DNA of 64,000 nucleotides from Peristeroidobacter soli (GCF_004138485.1 NZ_ML142848.1:1090640-1154639), one strand, 5' to 3'. Positions 14,801 to 26,346 are shown, numbered from the stretch's first letter. Notes: generated from the sequence alone by a model not told the origin. Numbers and translations are program-made.

Positions 14801-17496
14801 GAGCTGCCCTCCTTCAGCGGCAAAGTGAAAACGAATCGCGCCCCGCCGCCCGGCCGCGCGCCGGCGGTAATATCGCCCCCATGAGCGCGAACGATCGCGC
14901 GACAGATCGCGAGCCCCAGCCCCGCGCCAACCGTCGCGCCCTCGTCGTTGCCTCGCTGAAACTTGTCGAACAACCGGCTCGCCTCTCCTGCAGGCAATCC
15001 AGGACCTGAATCGTCACAAGTGACAGCCACCGCGTCGTCGCGAACCACGGCGGAGATCGTCACCGATGTCTCGGGCGGCGTGTACTTCACCACGTTTTCC
15101 AGCAGATTGACGAAGACCTGCACGATCAAATTCGCGTCGACATGAACCGGCGGCAGATCGGCGGGCAGCTGCGACGTGACCTCATGCGAGCCGAGCCGCT
15201 CCTGCATGCGAATCAGCGCAGTGCCGAGCAGATCATCCAACGTCTCCCATTCCCGGCGCAGCGCGACCTGCCCGGACTCGAAGCGCATCAGGTCGAGCAC
15301 GTTGGAAACCAGGTCCGTCATGTCACGTGCCTTGGACTCGATGGACCGCGCCAGCTTACGGCGCACCGCCGTGTCCAAATCATCGCCCTGCTCCACCAAC
15401 GTGCTACTGGCACCTGCGATCACTGCGAGCGGCGTACGCAAGTCATGCGAGATGGAGGCGAGCAAGGTATTCCGCAAGCTCTCGGTTTCAGCAGCAACGC
15501 GTGAGGATTCCGCAGTTTCGGCGAGCTTGCCCCGCTCCACCGCCAGACCGATCTGCGCAGCGAACGTTTCCAGCAAACGCCGCTGCTCAGGCAACAGGAC
15601 ACGACGCCGGTTCTGAGGCAGCACCGCCAGCACCCCGAGCTGCTGTTGCTCACTCCCTAGCGGCAGATACAACGCGGGAGCGGCGGGCAACGTATCCGAG
15701 TCGAGCCCGGCGCGACGCCCATGATCGAGCACCCACTGTGCAATCGACAGATCCGCACCTCTGAGCGAACCCGCTTCAGGCACTTCGCGCGGATGTTTGA
15801 GCTTGCCGGCGGCGTCCGGCAACAAGACCACGGCCTGACATTGAAACACTTCGGCGACGTGACGAACCGCAACGCGCGCCATCTCGGCAATACCACGCGT
15901 CGCCGCCAACTCGCGACTCATCGCATACAACAGATAAGTCCGCCGTTCACGCGCGCCTGCGACGCGAGTCTGCTGCCGCACGCTCGCCATGAGATTCGCG
16001 ATCACCAGCGTCACGATCAGCATCACCGCAAACGTCACGACGTACTGCGCGTCGGCAACCGAGAACGTGAAATGCGGTGGAACGAAACAAAAGTCGAACG
16101 CGAACACGTTGGCGATGGCCGTCAGCACGGCTGGCCCGCGCCCGAATCGAACGCCAGCGATGGTCGCGCCAAGCACATAGACCATCACGATGTTCGCCGC
16201 CTCGAAGCTGTCCTGCATCGAGAACCCGATCAGCGTGCAAATCAACGTGGTGGCCAGCGCCCACGCGTAGCGATCCCAATGCACGGGCATCGCCATTTCC
16301 GGCACATCGGACCGCTCGACCGCCACTTGCTTCGGCGAATCCGCGGGCGCAATGGTGATCACATCGAAGCCCTTCGCCTTGCGCGCCAGGGCCGTTGCCG
16401 TGGACGCCCGCAACAAAGCTCGCCAGCCCCGCCGCTTCGGCGCTCCAACGATCACGCGAGTGGCATTGCGAGTGTGCGCATACTCGGTCAATGTTTCAGC
16501 GGCCGTCGGGCCGTCGAGCGTCACCGTCTCCGCGCCCAGCGACTCTGCAAGACGCAGAACGTCGATGCGACGATTGCGCTGATGTTGTGACAGGCGCAGC
16601 AGCTCCGGCGTCTCCACATAAACAACCGACCAGACGGCATCGAGCGCGTCCGCCATGCGTTTGCCCGCTCGCACCAACTGCTCGGCCTGCTCATCCGGCC
16701 CTACGGCGACGAGCAGACGATCGCGCGCCATCCACGCGCGTGAGGCACGATCCAACGAAGCGGTTGCGCGAGCCGAAGCGTCGACACGATCGGCCATGCG
16801 ACGGAGCGACAGCTCACGTAACGCGATCAAGTTGGATTTGCGGAAGAAACGATCGGCCGCCGTGCGCGCTTCTTCCGGCAAATAGATCAGACCTGCCTGC
16901 AGCCGGCCGAGCAGGTCGTCCGGCGGCAGGTCGATCAGCTCGACTTCATCGGCTTCGTCGAAAATACGATCGGGAATGGTCTCGCGCTGACGCACGCCGG
17001 TGATCTGCGCCACCAGATCGTTCAGACTCTCCAGATGCTGGACATTGACCGTGGTCCAGACGTTGATGCCCGCTTCGAGCAGTTCTTCGATGTCCTGCCA
17101 GCGTTTCGCATGGCGGGGCGGCGGATCGCCGTCGATGAGATTGGAATGCGCCAGCTCGTCGACCAGCGCGATGGCGGGCCGGCGTTTCAGCGCGGCGTCG
17201 AGATCGAACTCCTGGCGGACCAGCCCGCGATAACGGACCGGCAAGGTGGGCAGTTGCTCCAGGCCCTCGCGCAGGCTCTCGGTTTCGGCTCGCCCGTGCG
17301 GCTCGATATAACCGACCACCAGATCGGCGCCGGTCTCACTGACCCGATGCGCGGCCTCGAGCATCGAATAGGTCTTGCCGACCCCGGCCGAACCGCCGAA
17401 AAAGATACGCAGCTTGCCGCGCCTGGCGCGAGCTTCCTGGTCGTTGACGGCCGCCAGCAATTGGTCGGGATCGGGGCGCATGCCCGATTTGAGCAT
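14797..17496 (-). CDS. kdpD: Osmosensitive K+ channel histidine kinase KdpD
   Basis: An 899-aa sensor kinase. The ATG at 17496 is preceded by GGGGTGG and gives the family start (MRPDPDQLL); a longer open frame to 17649 runs into the upstream symporter gene. Domains in order: KdpD N-terminal domain with Walker A (FFGGSAGVGKT) and IALVDELAHSN; a universal-stress-like domain ending near VIVGAPKRRG; four transmembrane helices; a GAF-like region; a HisKA box with the phospho-acceptor His in SISHDLRTPLAVIAG; and an ATPase domain (DDSGPGLP, GAGLGLAICRAIV). It senses potassium and turgor state and phosphorylates KdpE. Confidence 0.93.
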   Translation of the reverse strand: MLKSGMRPDPDQLLAAVNDQEARARRGKLRIFFGGSAGVGKTYSMLEAAHRVSETGADLVVGYIEPHGRAETESLREGLEQLPTLPVRYRGLVRQEFDLDAALKRRPAIALVDELAHSNLIDGDPPPRHAKRWQDIEELLEAGINVWTTVNVQHLESLNDLVAQITGVRQRETIPDRIFDEADEVELIDLPPDDLLGRLQAGLIYLPEEARTAADRFFRKSNLIALRELSLRRMADRVDASARATASLDRASRAWMARDRLLVAVGPDEQAEQLVRAGKRMADALDAVWSVVYVETPELLRLSQHQRNRRIDVLRLAESLGAETVTLDGPTAAETLTEYAHTRNATRVIVGAPKRRGWRALLRASTATALARKAKGFDVITIAPADSPKQVAVERSDVPEMAMPVHWDRYAWALATTLICTLIGFSMQDSFEAANIVMVYVLGATIAGVRFGRGPAVLTAIANVFAFDFCFVPPHFTFSVADAQYVVTFAVMLIVTLVIANLMASVRQQTRVAGARERRTYLLYAMSRELAATRGIAEMARVAVRHVAEVFQCQAVVLLPDAAGKLKHPREVPEAGSLRGADLSIAQWVLDHGRRAGLDSDTLPAAPALYLPLGSEQQQLGVLAVLPQNRRRVLLPEQRRLLETFAAQIGLAVERGKLAETAESSRVAAETESLRNTLLASISHDLRTPLAVIAGASSTLVEQGDDLDTAVRRKLARSIESKARDMTDLVSNVLDLMRFESGQVALRREWETLDDLLGTALIRMQERLGSHEVTSQLPADLPPVHVDANLIVQVFVNLLENVVKYTPPETSVTISAVVRDDAVAVTCDDSGPGLPAGEASRLFDKFQRGNDEGATVGAGLGLAICRAIVRAHGGDITAGARPGGGARFVFTLPLKEGSS

Positions 17497-17599
17497 GCCA
17501 CCCCGGTCGCCAGATAGACCAAACGTGTGAGGATTAGCCCGGGCAGCGTGACGCAGAAACGCTGTGAAGGGCATCCCGCGGGAGGGCTGCGCCCGGCAA

Positions 17600-18871
17600 C
17601 TAAGACGCTCGGCTCTCGCTGACGGCAGCAACCGGGCTGTCTTCGGCACCGGGGTTGCGCAGCTCGCCTTCCCACTTCGACACCACCGCCGTCGCGACGC
17701 TGTTGCCGACCACGTTGGTCGCGGAACGGCCCATGTCGAGGAAGTGATCGATGCCGAGCAACAGCAACATGCCGGCTTCGGGAATATTGAAATGGGGCAG
17801 CGTCGCCGCGATCACGACCAGCGACGCACGTGGCACGCCGGCAATGCCCTTCGACGTGAGCATCAGCACCGCGACCATGACGATCTGCTGACCGATGCTC
17901 ATCTCGATACCGTACACCTGCGCGATGAACATGATCGCGAACGTGCAATACATCATCGAACCGTCGAGGTTGAACGAATACCCCACCGGCAGCACGAAAC
18001 TCGCCACTCGATTGCTACAACCAAACCGCTCCAGCTCTTCCAGCGTCTTCGGATAAGCCGCCTCGGAGCTGGCGGTCGAGAACGCAAGGATCACCGGCTC
18101 ACGCACACGCCGCACGAGTTGGGTGATGCGCGGCCCGATCACGACGCCGCCGGCGATGACCAGCACCAGCCACAGGATCGCCAGGCCGAGATAGAACTCG
18201 CCGATGAACAATCCATACACGCCGATGATGCCCAGCCCCTCCCTGGCGACGGTGTTCGCAAGCGCTCCGAACACCGCGAGCGGCGCAAACAACATCACGT
18301 AACCGGTGACTTTCAACATGATGTGCGCGACCACGTCGAGCACTTCGATGACCACCTTGCTCCGCTCGCCCAACGACGCCATGGCGGTGCCAAAGAACAG
18401 CGAGAACACCACGATCTGCAGAATCTCGTTGCGTGCCATCGCATCGATGACGCTGGTCGGAATGGTGTGTTCGATGAAGATCTTCAACGACAGCGCATCG
18501 CCCTTCACGCCCGACGTCGCATTCGCTTCGGGAATCGGCAAGTGCATCGCTTTGCCGGGCTCGAACAGCTGCACCAGGATCAAGCCCAAGGTCAGCGAGA
18601 TCACCGAAGCCCCGATGAACCACGCCAGCGCCTTACCGCCGACCCGGCCCACGGTTGCGATATCGCCCATCTTCGCAATGCCGACCACCAGGGTGGCGAA
18701 CACCAGCGGCGCGATGATCATCTTGATCAACCGTAGGAATACGGTCGGCAGCAGCGATGTGAGTTCGGCGTAGCCGGCGCTCGACTCCGGGAAATACGCG
18801 TACGCGATGTAGCCGCTGAGGATACCCAGCACCAGACCGATAATGATCCAGCGAGTCAGGCGATTCGGCAT
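17600..18871 (-). CDS. Dicarboxylate/amino acid:cation symporter (DAACS family)
   Basis: A 423-aa membrane carrier of the GltP/DctA family that takes up glutamate/aspartate or C4-dicarboxylates with protons or sodium. Signature pieces are present: the serine-rich re-entrant loop (STASSEAAYPKTL), the NLDGSMMY motif of TM7, the GIAGVPRAS loop, and DHFLDMGRSATNVVGN in TM8. I cannot separate the two substrate classes from sequence alone. It starts nine bases after the uppP stop, implying an operon, and ends 103 bases before kdpD. Confidence 0.9.
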   Translation of the reverse strand: MPNRLTRWIIIGLVLGILSGYIAYAYFPESSAGYAELTSLLPTVFLRLIKMIIAPLVFATLVVGIAKMGDIATVGRVGGKALAWFIGASVISLTLGLILVQLFEPGKAMHLPIPEANATSGVKGDALSLKIFIEHTIPTSVIDAMARNEILQIVVFSLFFGTAMASLGERSKVVIEVLDVVAHIMLKVTGYVMLFAPLAVFGALANTVAREGLGIIGVYGLFIGEFYLGLAILWLVLVIAGGVVIGPRITQLVRRVREPVILAFSTASSEAAYPKTLEELERFGCSNRVASFVLPVGYSFNLDGSMMYCTFAIMFIAQVYGIEMSIGQQIVMVAVLMLTSKGIAGVPRASLVVIAATLPHFNIPEAGMLLLLGIDHFLDMGRSATNVVGNSVATAVVSKWEGELRNPGAEDSPVAAVSESRAS

Positions 18872-18880
18872 GAAGATCCT

Positions 18881-19663
18881 TTAGACGGCAACCAGCAACG
18901 CAATGCCCAGCGCGATGCGATACCAGGCGAACACAGTGAATCGATGTGTCTGGATATATCGCAGCAGCCACTTCACCGCGATGAACGCGACGATCGCCGA
19001 CACCACGAACCCCACCGCCAGGTCGCCCCAGTTCTCGTTCGCGAGCTGACCGTCTTCATACAACTTGAGCAATTCGTAAGCCGTCGCGGCGAACATGGTC
19101 GGAATGCCGACCAGGAACGCAAAATCGGCCGCGGCCGAACGCGACGTCATGCCGGCGAGCATGGCCGCGAAAATCGTCGCCGCCGAGCGCGACGTACCAG
19201 GAAACACTGCCGCGAGGATTTGCGCCAGACCGACCCAAGTGGCCACGCTCCAACTCAGCGTGTCACGGACCGGCTGCCGGCTGGCGTAAGCCTCGACCGC
19301 GAAAATCACGATGCCGCCGACGATCAGCGCCCAGGCAATCGGCGCCACCGTATCGGGAAGTTCCAAGCCGAGCTTCTTGGCGATCAGGCCGCCGATCACG
19401 GTGACGACGAACGCCCAGCTCAGCTTGTACAGATAATCGCGACTGACGGGATCCTTGAGATGGGTGACCAGATTCCACAACCGCTCCCAATAGATGAAGA
19501 CCACCGCGAGAATCGCGCCCGCCTGAATGGCGACCGTGAACAGTTCCGAGCGCCGGCCCAGCCAGTGCTGCGCGATCAACAGATGACCGGTGCTGGAAAT
19601 GGGCAGGAACTCGGTGATGCCCTCGATGATCCCGAGCAGCAGGACCTGTAAAAAATTATCCAC
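18881..19663 (-). CDS. uppP: Undecaprenyl-diphosphatase UppP (BacA)
   Basis: A 260-aa polytopic membrane enzyme that dephosphorylates undecaprenyl pyrophosphate, recycling the lipid carrier of peptidoglycan and other polymers. Both family motifs are present: EGITEFLPISSTGH (about 14-27, catalytic Glu and Ser) and PGTSRSAATIFAAM (catalytic Arg). The length is normal for the family. First gene of a likely transcript with the downstream symporter. Confidence 0.95.
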   Translation of the reverse strand: MDNFLQVLLLGIIEGITEFLPISSTGHLLIAQHWLGRRSELFTVAIQAGAILAVVFIYWERLWNLVTHLKDPVSRDYLYKLSWAFVVTVIGGLIAKKLGLELPDTVAPIAWALIVGGIVIFAVEAYASRQPVRDTLSWSVATWVGLAQILAAVFPGTSRSAATIFAAMLAGMTSRSAAADFAFLVGIPTMFAATAYELLKLYEDGQLANENWGDLAVGFVVSAIVAFIAVKWLLRYIQTHRFTVFAWYRIALGIALLVAV

Positions 19664-19836
19664 TCGTCCCCATCAGCATTCAGTGGCACATCGGCCCATG
19701 ATACTGGCGCGACGCAGCCGGGGACAGGGCCTGCGGGTTCACGAACCATGCATCCGGGCATTAAGTTTCGGCCACCCGCCGGCAACTGCCGTATTTACAC
19801 TGAAGTCAGCAACTGGCGACAGGACTTGGACAGGTT

Positions 19837-20481
19837 TCAGCCGCGGCCCGAATTGAACTCGCGCATCCAGGCATGCAGCTCGGCACGACCGGCCTCGCTC
19901 AGACCGATCATGATGTCGGCGAACACATCGTCACGCTCATCCTGACCCAGTTTGAATTTGGCCCGTACGTTGCGAACCCTGGCGCGAAAGCCGATGACGC
20001 GCTGGGCCAATGAACCATAACGCGCGCCCATGTCATCCACTTTCCATGCAGCTGCCGTCGACGAGCGCGGCGTTTGCTTTTCCATCGTGTTCACGAGCTC
20101 ACGCAGATGGGCTTCGATGGCTTCGGGCTGCTCGAAGAATTCCACGTCGACGAAGAACTGCACGCTGGCGTAATTCCAGGTCGGCGCCTGGGTCTTGTCC
20201 TGCATCCACGACGGCGAAATATAGCCATTCGTGCCCAGCACCAGCATCACCGCCTTGGGATTCTGCATCAGCAGTTTGTATTGATCGTTGGAGCGCGCGA
20301 AATGCCCTTCCAGCACGAGGTGGCCGTCGGCATCGGCTGCCGCGAGGATGGGCAGCAACGTCGAACGGTAGCTGTCTTCCGCGACCGAACCGGACACCAC
20401 CCAGGCGAGCGGCTGCTGTTGCACGAGACGTAACAGATCCGCGTCGGAGCGCGGCGCGAAACGATCGACCTTGGCGTTCAT
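19837..20481 (-). CDS. PaiB-type FMN-binding protein
   Basis: A 214-aa protein of the PaiB family (FMN-binding split barrel, annotated as negative transcriptional regulator in Bacillus). The ATG at 20481 matches the usual family start; an upstream in-frame ATG at 20553 adds 24 residues without a recognisable match. Typical segments: FAPRSDADLLRLVQQQPLAW, DADGHLVLEGHFARSNDQYK, PTWNYASVQFFVDVEF, and the C-terminal AKFKLGQDERDDVFADIMIG, where the family has KxSQNR. The exact biochemical role is unknown. Confidence 0.8.
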   Translation of the reverse strand: MNAKVDRFAPRSDADLLRLVQQQPLAWVVSGSVAEDSYRSTLLPILAAADADGHLVLEGHFARSNDQYKLLMQNPKAVMLVLGTNGYISPSWMQDKTQAPTWNYASVQFFVDVEFFEQPEAIEAHLRELVNTMEKQTPRSSTAAAWKVDDMGARYGSLAQRVIGFRARVRNVRAKFKLGQDERDDVFADIMIGLSEAGRAELHAWMREFNSGRG

Positions 20482-20625
20482 GGTGCTGGGGCCCTGATGA
20501 AAGTGCGCAATGCTATTGGCCGCCGCGACCGGCAGCTTTGCTATGCGGATCATTTATTACAGCGCGCGGGCCACACGCGCTACGTATAAGCGGATCACAT
20601 CTATGACTCGCCACCTGCGGTGGCG

Positions 20626-20643
20626 GGGTACATCCCTGTACCC
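20626..20643. other. Hairpin after lnt (GGGTACA/TGTACCC)
   Basis: Perfect inverted repeat GGGTACA-TCCC-TGTACCC, six bases past the lnt stop on the minus strand. Related GTAC-containing hairpins occur at about 3664 and 58340, all intergenic; possibly an extragenic palindromic repeat family. Confidence 0.45.
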
Positions 20644-20648
20644 GGACG

Positions 20649-22181
20649 TCAGCGCTCCGATTTACGCAGCGGCCAGAGTCCGGCCGCCAGGAGCAGGAAA
20701 CTCACAATGATGACGGGCCAGTTACCGACCTGCGCATAAGGCGTCAGCCCGACGCGCGGCTGCACATCGCCGGTCAACACGCCCGGCTTGAAGCGAGGGA
20801 ACGTTTTCTCGATCGCACCGTTGGCCGCGATGATCGCGGAGATGCCGTCATTCCCCGCACGCAGCAGCTGCCTGCCTGCCTCGAGCGCGCGCATGCGACT
20901 GATCTGCAGATGCTGATGGGCGGCAGTGGAATCGCCGAACCACGCATCGTTAGTCACATTCACCAGTAGCGTCGCGGTCTTGAGGACTTCGAGCTGATCC
21001 GAGGCGTAGGCGTCTTCATAACAAATCGTCAGCGCCAGCTTCTGACCGGCGGCGTCGAGCGGATCCTGATTCTCGACCCCGGCCCGGAAACCGCTGTACG
21101 GCAGATCCATGCCGCGCAGCCAGGAGGTGATCCACTTCGGCAGCTCCGGGAAATACTCGGTGAGCGGCACGAGCCTGCGCTTCGCGTACCACTGCGGCTC
21201 CTTGTCGAGCGCCAGCACCGCGTTGTAATACACCTGTTCTTCGAAGTCGTAACGCGCCTGGCCGAGGACCAGGGCCGAGCCCGCAGCGTGCGCGGCCGTC
21301 CACTCCTCGCTCAGCACATCGGTCAGCTCATGCGACAGACCGGGCAATGCCGCTTCCGGCCAAATGATCAGCTTGGTGCCGAGATGCTCGCGAGTGAGCT
21401 TGCGATACAGCTCGATGGTCTTGTCGCGCTGGTCCTCTTCCCATTTCATTTCCTGCGGGACCGCGCCTTGCACGATGGCGACGCTGATGGGTTCGCCGAT
21501 CTTTTGGGTCCACTCTTTGTTGTGAACCGACAGACCGATCAGCCACACGACACCGATGACGCTGGCCGCCGCGATGCGCGTGTTCTTGTTTCCAAGCACC
21601 AGCGCGGCGACGGCACCGGCGCATAGAGTCACAGCCAGACTGACGGTGTAAACACCACCCACCGGCGCGAAGCCCGCGAGCCACGTATCAGTTTGTGTGT
21701 AGCCGAGCGCGAGCCAAGGAAAGCCGCTGAGAAACCAGCCCCGGAACCATTCGAGAATGACGATGGCCGCGGGCAGCACGAGCAACCAACGAACCCAGCC
21801 CTGTGCCGGAATCCAGCGCTTCAAGGCATAGCCGACCAACGCCGTGTACGCCGACATGATGGCGACCAGCGCCAGCATCACGAACATCGTCAACCACATC
21901 GGCGCGTGACCGATGGTGTGAATGCTGTGATACAGCCAGTACGTGCCGGCGAGATACGTGCCGGCGGTAAACAAGAAGCCACGCTTGGCGGCCTGCTTCG
22001 GCGTCGCGTCTTCCCAGGCGAGGAACAGGAACGCGCAGCAAAGCACCGCTAGCGGCCAGATATTGAACGGCGCGAACGCGAGCGACACCGCGGCGCCGAC
22101 CGGCAAGGACGCGTGCGTGTAGAACTTGAAGGCTCGCACGCCCGGAGCGTGTTCCTTTTCGAGCAGCGGCATTGCCGCCAT
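20649..22181 (-). CDS. lnt: Apolipoprotein N-acyltransferase Lnt
   Basis: About 510 aa. Transfers an acyl chain from phospholipid to the N-terminal cysteine of lipoproteins, the last step of bacterial lipoprotein maturation, at the periplasmic face. The N-terminal half has six or so membrane helices. The C-terminal nitrilase domain shows the catalytic Glu (IIWPEAALPG), Lys (YAKRRLVPLTEYFP) and Cys (TICYEDAYAS). Start is uncertain: an AAGGGAG site precedes ATGs at 22181 and 22172, and a GTG at 22202 is in frame. It ends the miaB-phoH-ybeY-corC-lnt series and matches the many lipoproteins in this window. Confidence 0.95.
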   Translation of the reverse strand: MAAMPLLEKEHAPGVRAFKFYTHASLPVGAAVSLAFAPFNIWPLAVLCCAFLFLAWEDATPKQAAKRGFLFTAGTYLAGTYWLYHSIHTIGHAPMWLTMFVMLALVAIMSAYTALVGYALKRWIPAQGWVRWLLVLPAAIVILEWFRGWFLSGFPWLALGYTQTDTWLAGFAPVGGVYTVSLAVTLCAGAVAALVLGNKNTRIAAASVIGVVWLIGLSVHNKEWTQKIGEPISVAIVQGAVPQEMKWEEDQRDKTIELYRKLTREHLGTKLIIWPEAALPGLSHELTDVLSEEWTAAHAAGSALVLGQARYDFEEQVYYNAVLALDKEPQWYAKRRLVPLTEYFPELPKWITSWLRGMDLPYSGFRAGVENQDPLDAAGQKLALTICYEDAYASDQLEVLKTATLLVNVTNDAWFGDSTAAHQHLQISRMRALEAGRQLLRAGNDGISAIIAANGAIEKTFPRFKPGVLTGDVQPRVGLTPYAQVGNWPVIIVSFLLLAAGLWPLRKSER

Positions 22182-22417
22182 TTCTCCCTTCGAAGTGTTC
22201 ACTTGGATGCGCTTGTCGGCTGCCGATACCCGCCGCGCAGCGTAGCATTGCTCGAGGTCATGACAATGACGAATGACAGGATCGATCGTGCCAAGCCGGC
22301 CCCGCCCATTTCATGCTTTGCCGGGCGATTTCCGCCGGTGCCTGTACCCGCCGCATTCGAGCGCCTGTCCGGCACATCGCAGCGTCCTCGTCCACCACCG
22401 GACCGGCGCGCACCCGA

Positions 22418-23261
<844 letters not shown>

Positions 23262-23269
<8 letters not shown>

Positions 23270-23756
23270 AAGGGTTGTCGTATCCGAATTGCGCCAGAAT
23301 CTTCACTTCACGGGCTTCCATCGCCGTGGCGTCACGATCGTTCTCGTGATCGAAGCCCAACAGATGCAGCACGCCGTGGACCACCATGTGGGCCCAATGC
23401 GCCTGCGCCGGTTTGCCCTGTTCCTTCGCCTCGCGCGCCACCACGGGCGCGCAGATGGCGAGATCACCGAGCTCGGAAAACTCTTTGGCAGGAAATCGAG
23501 TCGGCACGCCGTTCTTGCCCGGCGCGAGCGCCGCGGCCGGAAACGACAGCACGTTGGTCGGTTTGTCTTTGGCGCGCCAGGTACGGTTGAGACGGCGGCT
23601 CTCGGCGGCGCCGACGACGCGAATAGTGAGCGCGAGATCGCGGTCGTCACGGGGCAGATAGGGGGCGCAGGCAGCCTGCGCCCACCGGTTCAGACTCCGG
23701 GCATGCGGTACGCCGCGACGCGAACTTGCCACTTGCACGGTCACGGCCAATTTCAA
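23262..23756 (-). CDS. ybeY: Endoribonuclease / rRNA maturation factor YbeY
   Basis: A 164-aa metal-dependent RNase that helps mature 16S rRNA 3' ends and takes part in ribosome quality control. The zinc motif is clear: HGVLHLLGFDH (three His). The N-terminal half contains RRLNRTWRAKDKPTNVLSFP, the usual substrate-site segment. The start is a TTG that overlaps the phoH stop (TTGA), consistent with coupled translation; no better ATG exists upstream within the frame. Confidence 0.94.
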
Positions 23757-24784
23757 GCTCCGTCGCCTCCAGGCCGGTCGGGAGCGGCCGCCTGTTTGCG
23801 TTCGTACGCCTGCACGATCCGCTGCACCAGCGGATGCCGGACCACGTCACGCGAGGTGAAGTGGGTGAAAGCGACGCCGTCGACGCCCGGCAGCACGTTC
23901 ATCACATGCCTCAGCCCCGACAGCTGCTGCTTGGGCAGGTCGGTCTGGGTGATGTCGCCGGTCACGACCGCCTTGGAACCGAAGCCCATGCGGGTCAGAA
24001 ACATCTTCATCTGCTCCACCGAGGTGTTCTGAGCTTCGTCCAGAATGATGAAGGAGTCATTAAGGGATCGGCCGCGCATGAACGCCAGCGGCGCGATTTC
24101 GATCACCTGGCGCTCGATGGCGCGCGCCACGCGGTCGAAGCCCATCATGTCATACAGGGCGTCATACATCGGCCGCAGATACGGATCCACTTTCTGGCCG
24201 ATATCGCCGGGCAAGAAGCCCAGGCGCTCGCCCGCTTCCACCGCCGGACGCACCAGCACGATGCGACGGACGCGATCCGTCTGCAGCGCCTCGACCGCGC
24301 AGGCCACGGCAAGATAAGTCTTGCCTGTGCCCGCCGGCCCGATGCCGAACGTCAGATCGTTGGTGTGGATGTTATGCAGATACTGTCTCTGATTCGGCCC
24401 CCGCCCGCGGATCCCGCCGCGTTGGGTATGAATCGTCACCTCATCCGACGGACGAGGCGCGACCAATACTGGCGCCGTTGTCGCTTCTTCCATGCCTGCC
24501 TCCTGCACAGCCAAGTGCACACGATCCGGTGTGATTGCTTCCTTCGACGACAGATCGAACAAACGTCGCAGCACCCGCTCGGCCGCACTGGCCGCGGCCC
24601 CGGGGCCGGACACTTCTATGTGACCGCCACGACGATGCACCTGCACGTTGAACCGCTGCTCGACGTGCCGTAGGTTCTCGTCCATGGGGCCTACGAAATT
24701 GGCGAGCCGGGCGTTGTCCACTGGCTCGAACGCGAGCTCGCGCGTTGCGATGGATGCGTTCAATTGCGACCCACGCGCGCTCAC
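23753..24784 (-). CDS. ybeZ: PhoH-like ATPase (YbeZ)
   Basis: A 343-aa cytoplasmic P-loop ATPase/helicase-like protein that works with YbeY. I choose the GTG at 24784 because it overlaps the miaB stop (GTGA); the much longer open frame upstream only reads miaB out of frame. An N-terminal KH-like region (about 25-90) precedes Walker A ([15 protein letters not shown]), Walker B ([11 protein letters not shown]) and the motif [12 protein letters not shown]. Family length is normal. Confidence 0.93.
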   Translation of the reverse strand: MSARGSQLNASIATRELAFEPVDNARLANFVGPMDENLRHVEQRFNVQVHRRGGHIEVSGPGAAASAAERVLRRLFDLSSKEAITPDRVHLAVQEAGMEEATTAPVLVAPRPSDEVTIHTQRGGIRGRGPNQRQYLHNIHTNDLTFGIGPAGTGKTYLAVACAVEALQTDRVRRIVLVRPAVEAGERLGFLPGDIGQKVDPYLRPMYDALYDMMGFDRVARAIERQVIEIAPLAFMRGRSLNDSFIILDEAQNTSVEQMKMFLTRMGFGSKAVVTGDITQTDLPKQQLSGLRHVMNVLPGVDGVAFTHFTSRDVVRHPLVQRIVQAYERKQAAAPDRPGGDGA

Positions 24785-26157
24785 TGAGTAGCCACGGCAA
24801 ACTCCGCCGCGGCCGGGATGGAAGAAGTGTCGCCCGCGCCAACCAGCCGGCCACGCAGCGAATTCGGCATGGCTTCGGTGATCAACACATCGGCGAATTG
24901 ATTGATCAGCGAGTGCGGGCCATCGAAGTTGACCCAGCGCATGTTCTCGGTCTTGCCGGCAATCTGTCCTTCGTGTTTCTTCGCGGGCCGCTCGACGAGC
25001 ACACGCTGCACCGTGCCGACCATGCGACGACTGATCTCCAGGTGCTGCTGATTGATCCGCGCCTGAAGAATCTCCAGTCGCTTGTGCTTCTCTTCCTGAG
25101 AGACATCGTCCGGCAGCGACGCCGCCGGCGTACCGGGGCGACGGCTGTAGATGAAGCTGAAGGACTGATCGAAACCGACGTCGGCGATCAGGTTCATGGT
25201 CGCTTCGAAATCTTTCTCGGTCTCGCCGGGGAAGCCGACGATGAAATCCGACGAGATGCTGATGTCCGGGCGCACCGCGCGCAGCTTGCGGATCTTTTGT
25301 TTGTATTCGAGCGCAGTGTAACCACGCTTCATCGCCATGAGAATGCGGTCCGAGCCGGCCTGCACCGGCAGATGCAGATAATTCGCGAGCTGCGGCACGT
25401 CGCGATAAGCCTCGATCAGCGAGTCCTTGAACTCCACCGGATGTGACGTTGTGAAGCGGATGCGCTCGATGCCCGGCACGTCCGCCACGCAATAAATCAA
25501 CGTACCCAGATCGCAAGGCGTTCCATCGTCCATCGGGCCGTTATACGCGTTGACGTTCTGGCCGAGCAGATTGATTTCCTTCACACCCTGATCGGCGAGC
25601 TGACGGATCTCCGTCATCACCGACTCGAACGGACGGCTCACTTCCTCGCCGCGCGTGTAAGGCACGACGCAGAAGGTGCAGTACTTGCTGCACCCTTCCA
25701 TGATGGACACGAAGGCGGTCGCGCCTTCCGAGCGCGGCGCCGGCAGGTGATCGAACTTCTCGATCTCCGGAAAGCTCACGTCGACCACCGAGCGGCCGGC
25801 CGAGCGGATCTCGTTGATCATGTCCGGCAGCCGATGCAGGGTTTGCGGCCCGAACACCAGGTCGACATAGGGCGCGCGCTTGGTGATGCCGTCGCCTTCC
25901 TGACTGGCCACGCAGCCGCCCACGCCGATCAACAGGTCCGGCTTGTTCTTTTTCAGCTGCCGCCAGCCACCGAGCTGCGAGAACACCTTCTCCTGCGCCT
26001 TCTCGCGCACCGAGCAGGTATTGAGCAGCAACAGATCGGCCTGGGCCGGGTCGTCGGTCGGCTCGTAGCCCCCTGCCTCGCGCAGCACGTCCACCATGCG
26101 GGCGGAGTCGTACTCATTCATCTGGCAGCCGAAGGTGCGGATAAAGACGCGAGGCAT
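24781..26157 (-). CDS. miaB: tRNA-2-methylthio-N6-dimethylallyladenosine synthase MiaB
   Basis: A 458-aa radical-SAM methylthiotransferase that adds the 2-methylthio group to i6A37 of tRNAs reading UNN codons. The UPF0004 domain has three cysteines ([25 protein letters not shown]), the radical-SAM cluster motif is CSKYCTFC, and a C-terminal TRAM domain follows ([20 protein letters not shown]). First gene of the miaB-phoH-ybeY-corC-lnt order, which is conserved in many gammaproteobacteria. Confidence 0.96.
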   Translation of the reverse strand: MPRVFIRTFGCQMNEYDSARMVDVLREAGGYEPTDDPAQADLLLLNTCSVREKAQEKVFSQLGGWRQLKKNKPDLLIGVGGCVASQEGDGITKRAPYVDLVFGPQTLHRLPDMINEIRSAGRSVVDVSFPEIEKFDHLPAPRSEGATAFVSIMEGCSKYCTFCVVPYTRGEEVSRPFESVMTEIRQLADQGVKEINLLGQNVNAYNGPMDDGTPCDLGTLIYCVADVPGIERIRFTTSHPVEFKDSLIEAYRDVPQLANYLHLPVQAGSDRILMAMKRGYTALEYKQKIRKLRAVRPDISISSDFIVGFPGETEKDFEATMNLIADVGFDQSFSFIYSRRPGTPAASLPDDVSQEEKHKRLEILQARINQQHLEISRRMVGTVQRVLVERPAKKHEGQIAGKTENMRWVNFDGPHSLINQFADVLITEAMPNSLRGRLVGAGDTSSIPAAAEFAVATQ

Positions 26158-26346
26158 TGGGTAGAACGGGCGGACGAACGCAAGCTATGAGGGCTGACAA
26201 GGATAAGGGCGCCGCCGGGGCTTTTCCACCGGCGCACGCAATTCGGGGCCCGGCAGCACAGTTGGCTGGCGGGCCCCGAGAGGTAGGGGCAATCTTTTGT
26301 TAATTCAAGAGCATGGCAACATTCGCCAGCCCCATTCCGGTGCGCT

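Noticed and set aside
17497-17649. Longer KdpD start
   Set aside because: The extra residues overlap the symporter gene and do not match KdpD; the start at 17496 has a GGGGTGG site and the family's MRPDPD beginning.
24785-25516. N-terminal extension of the PhoH-like protein
   Set aside because: The open frame only reads miaB out of frame; the GTG at 24784 overlaps the miaB stop and gives the family length.
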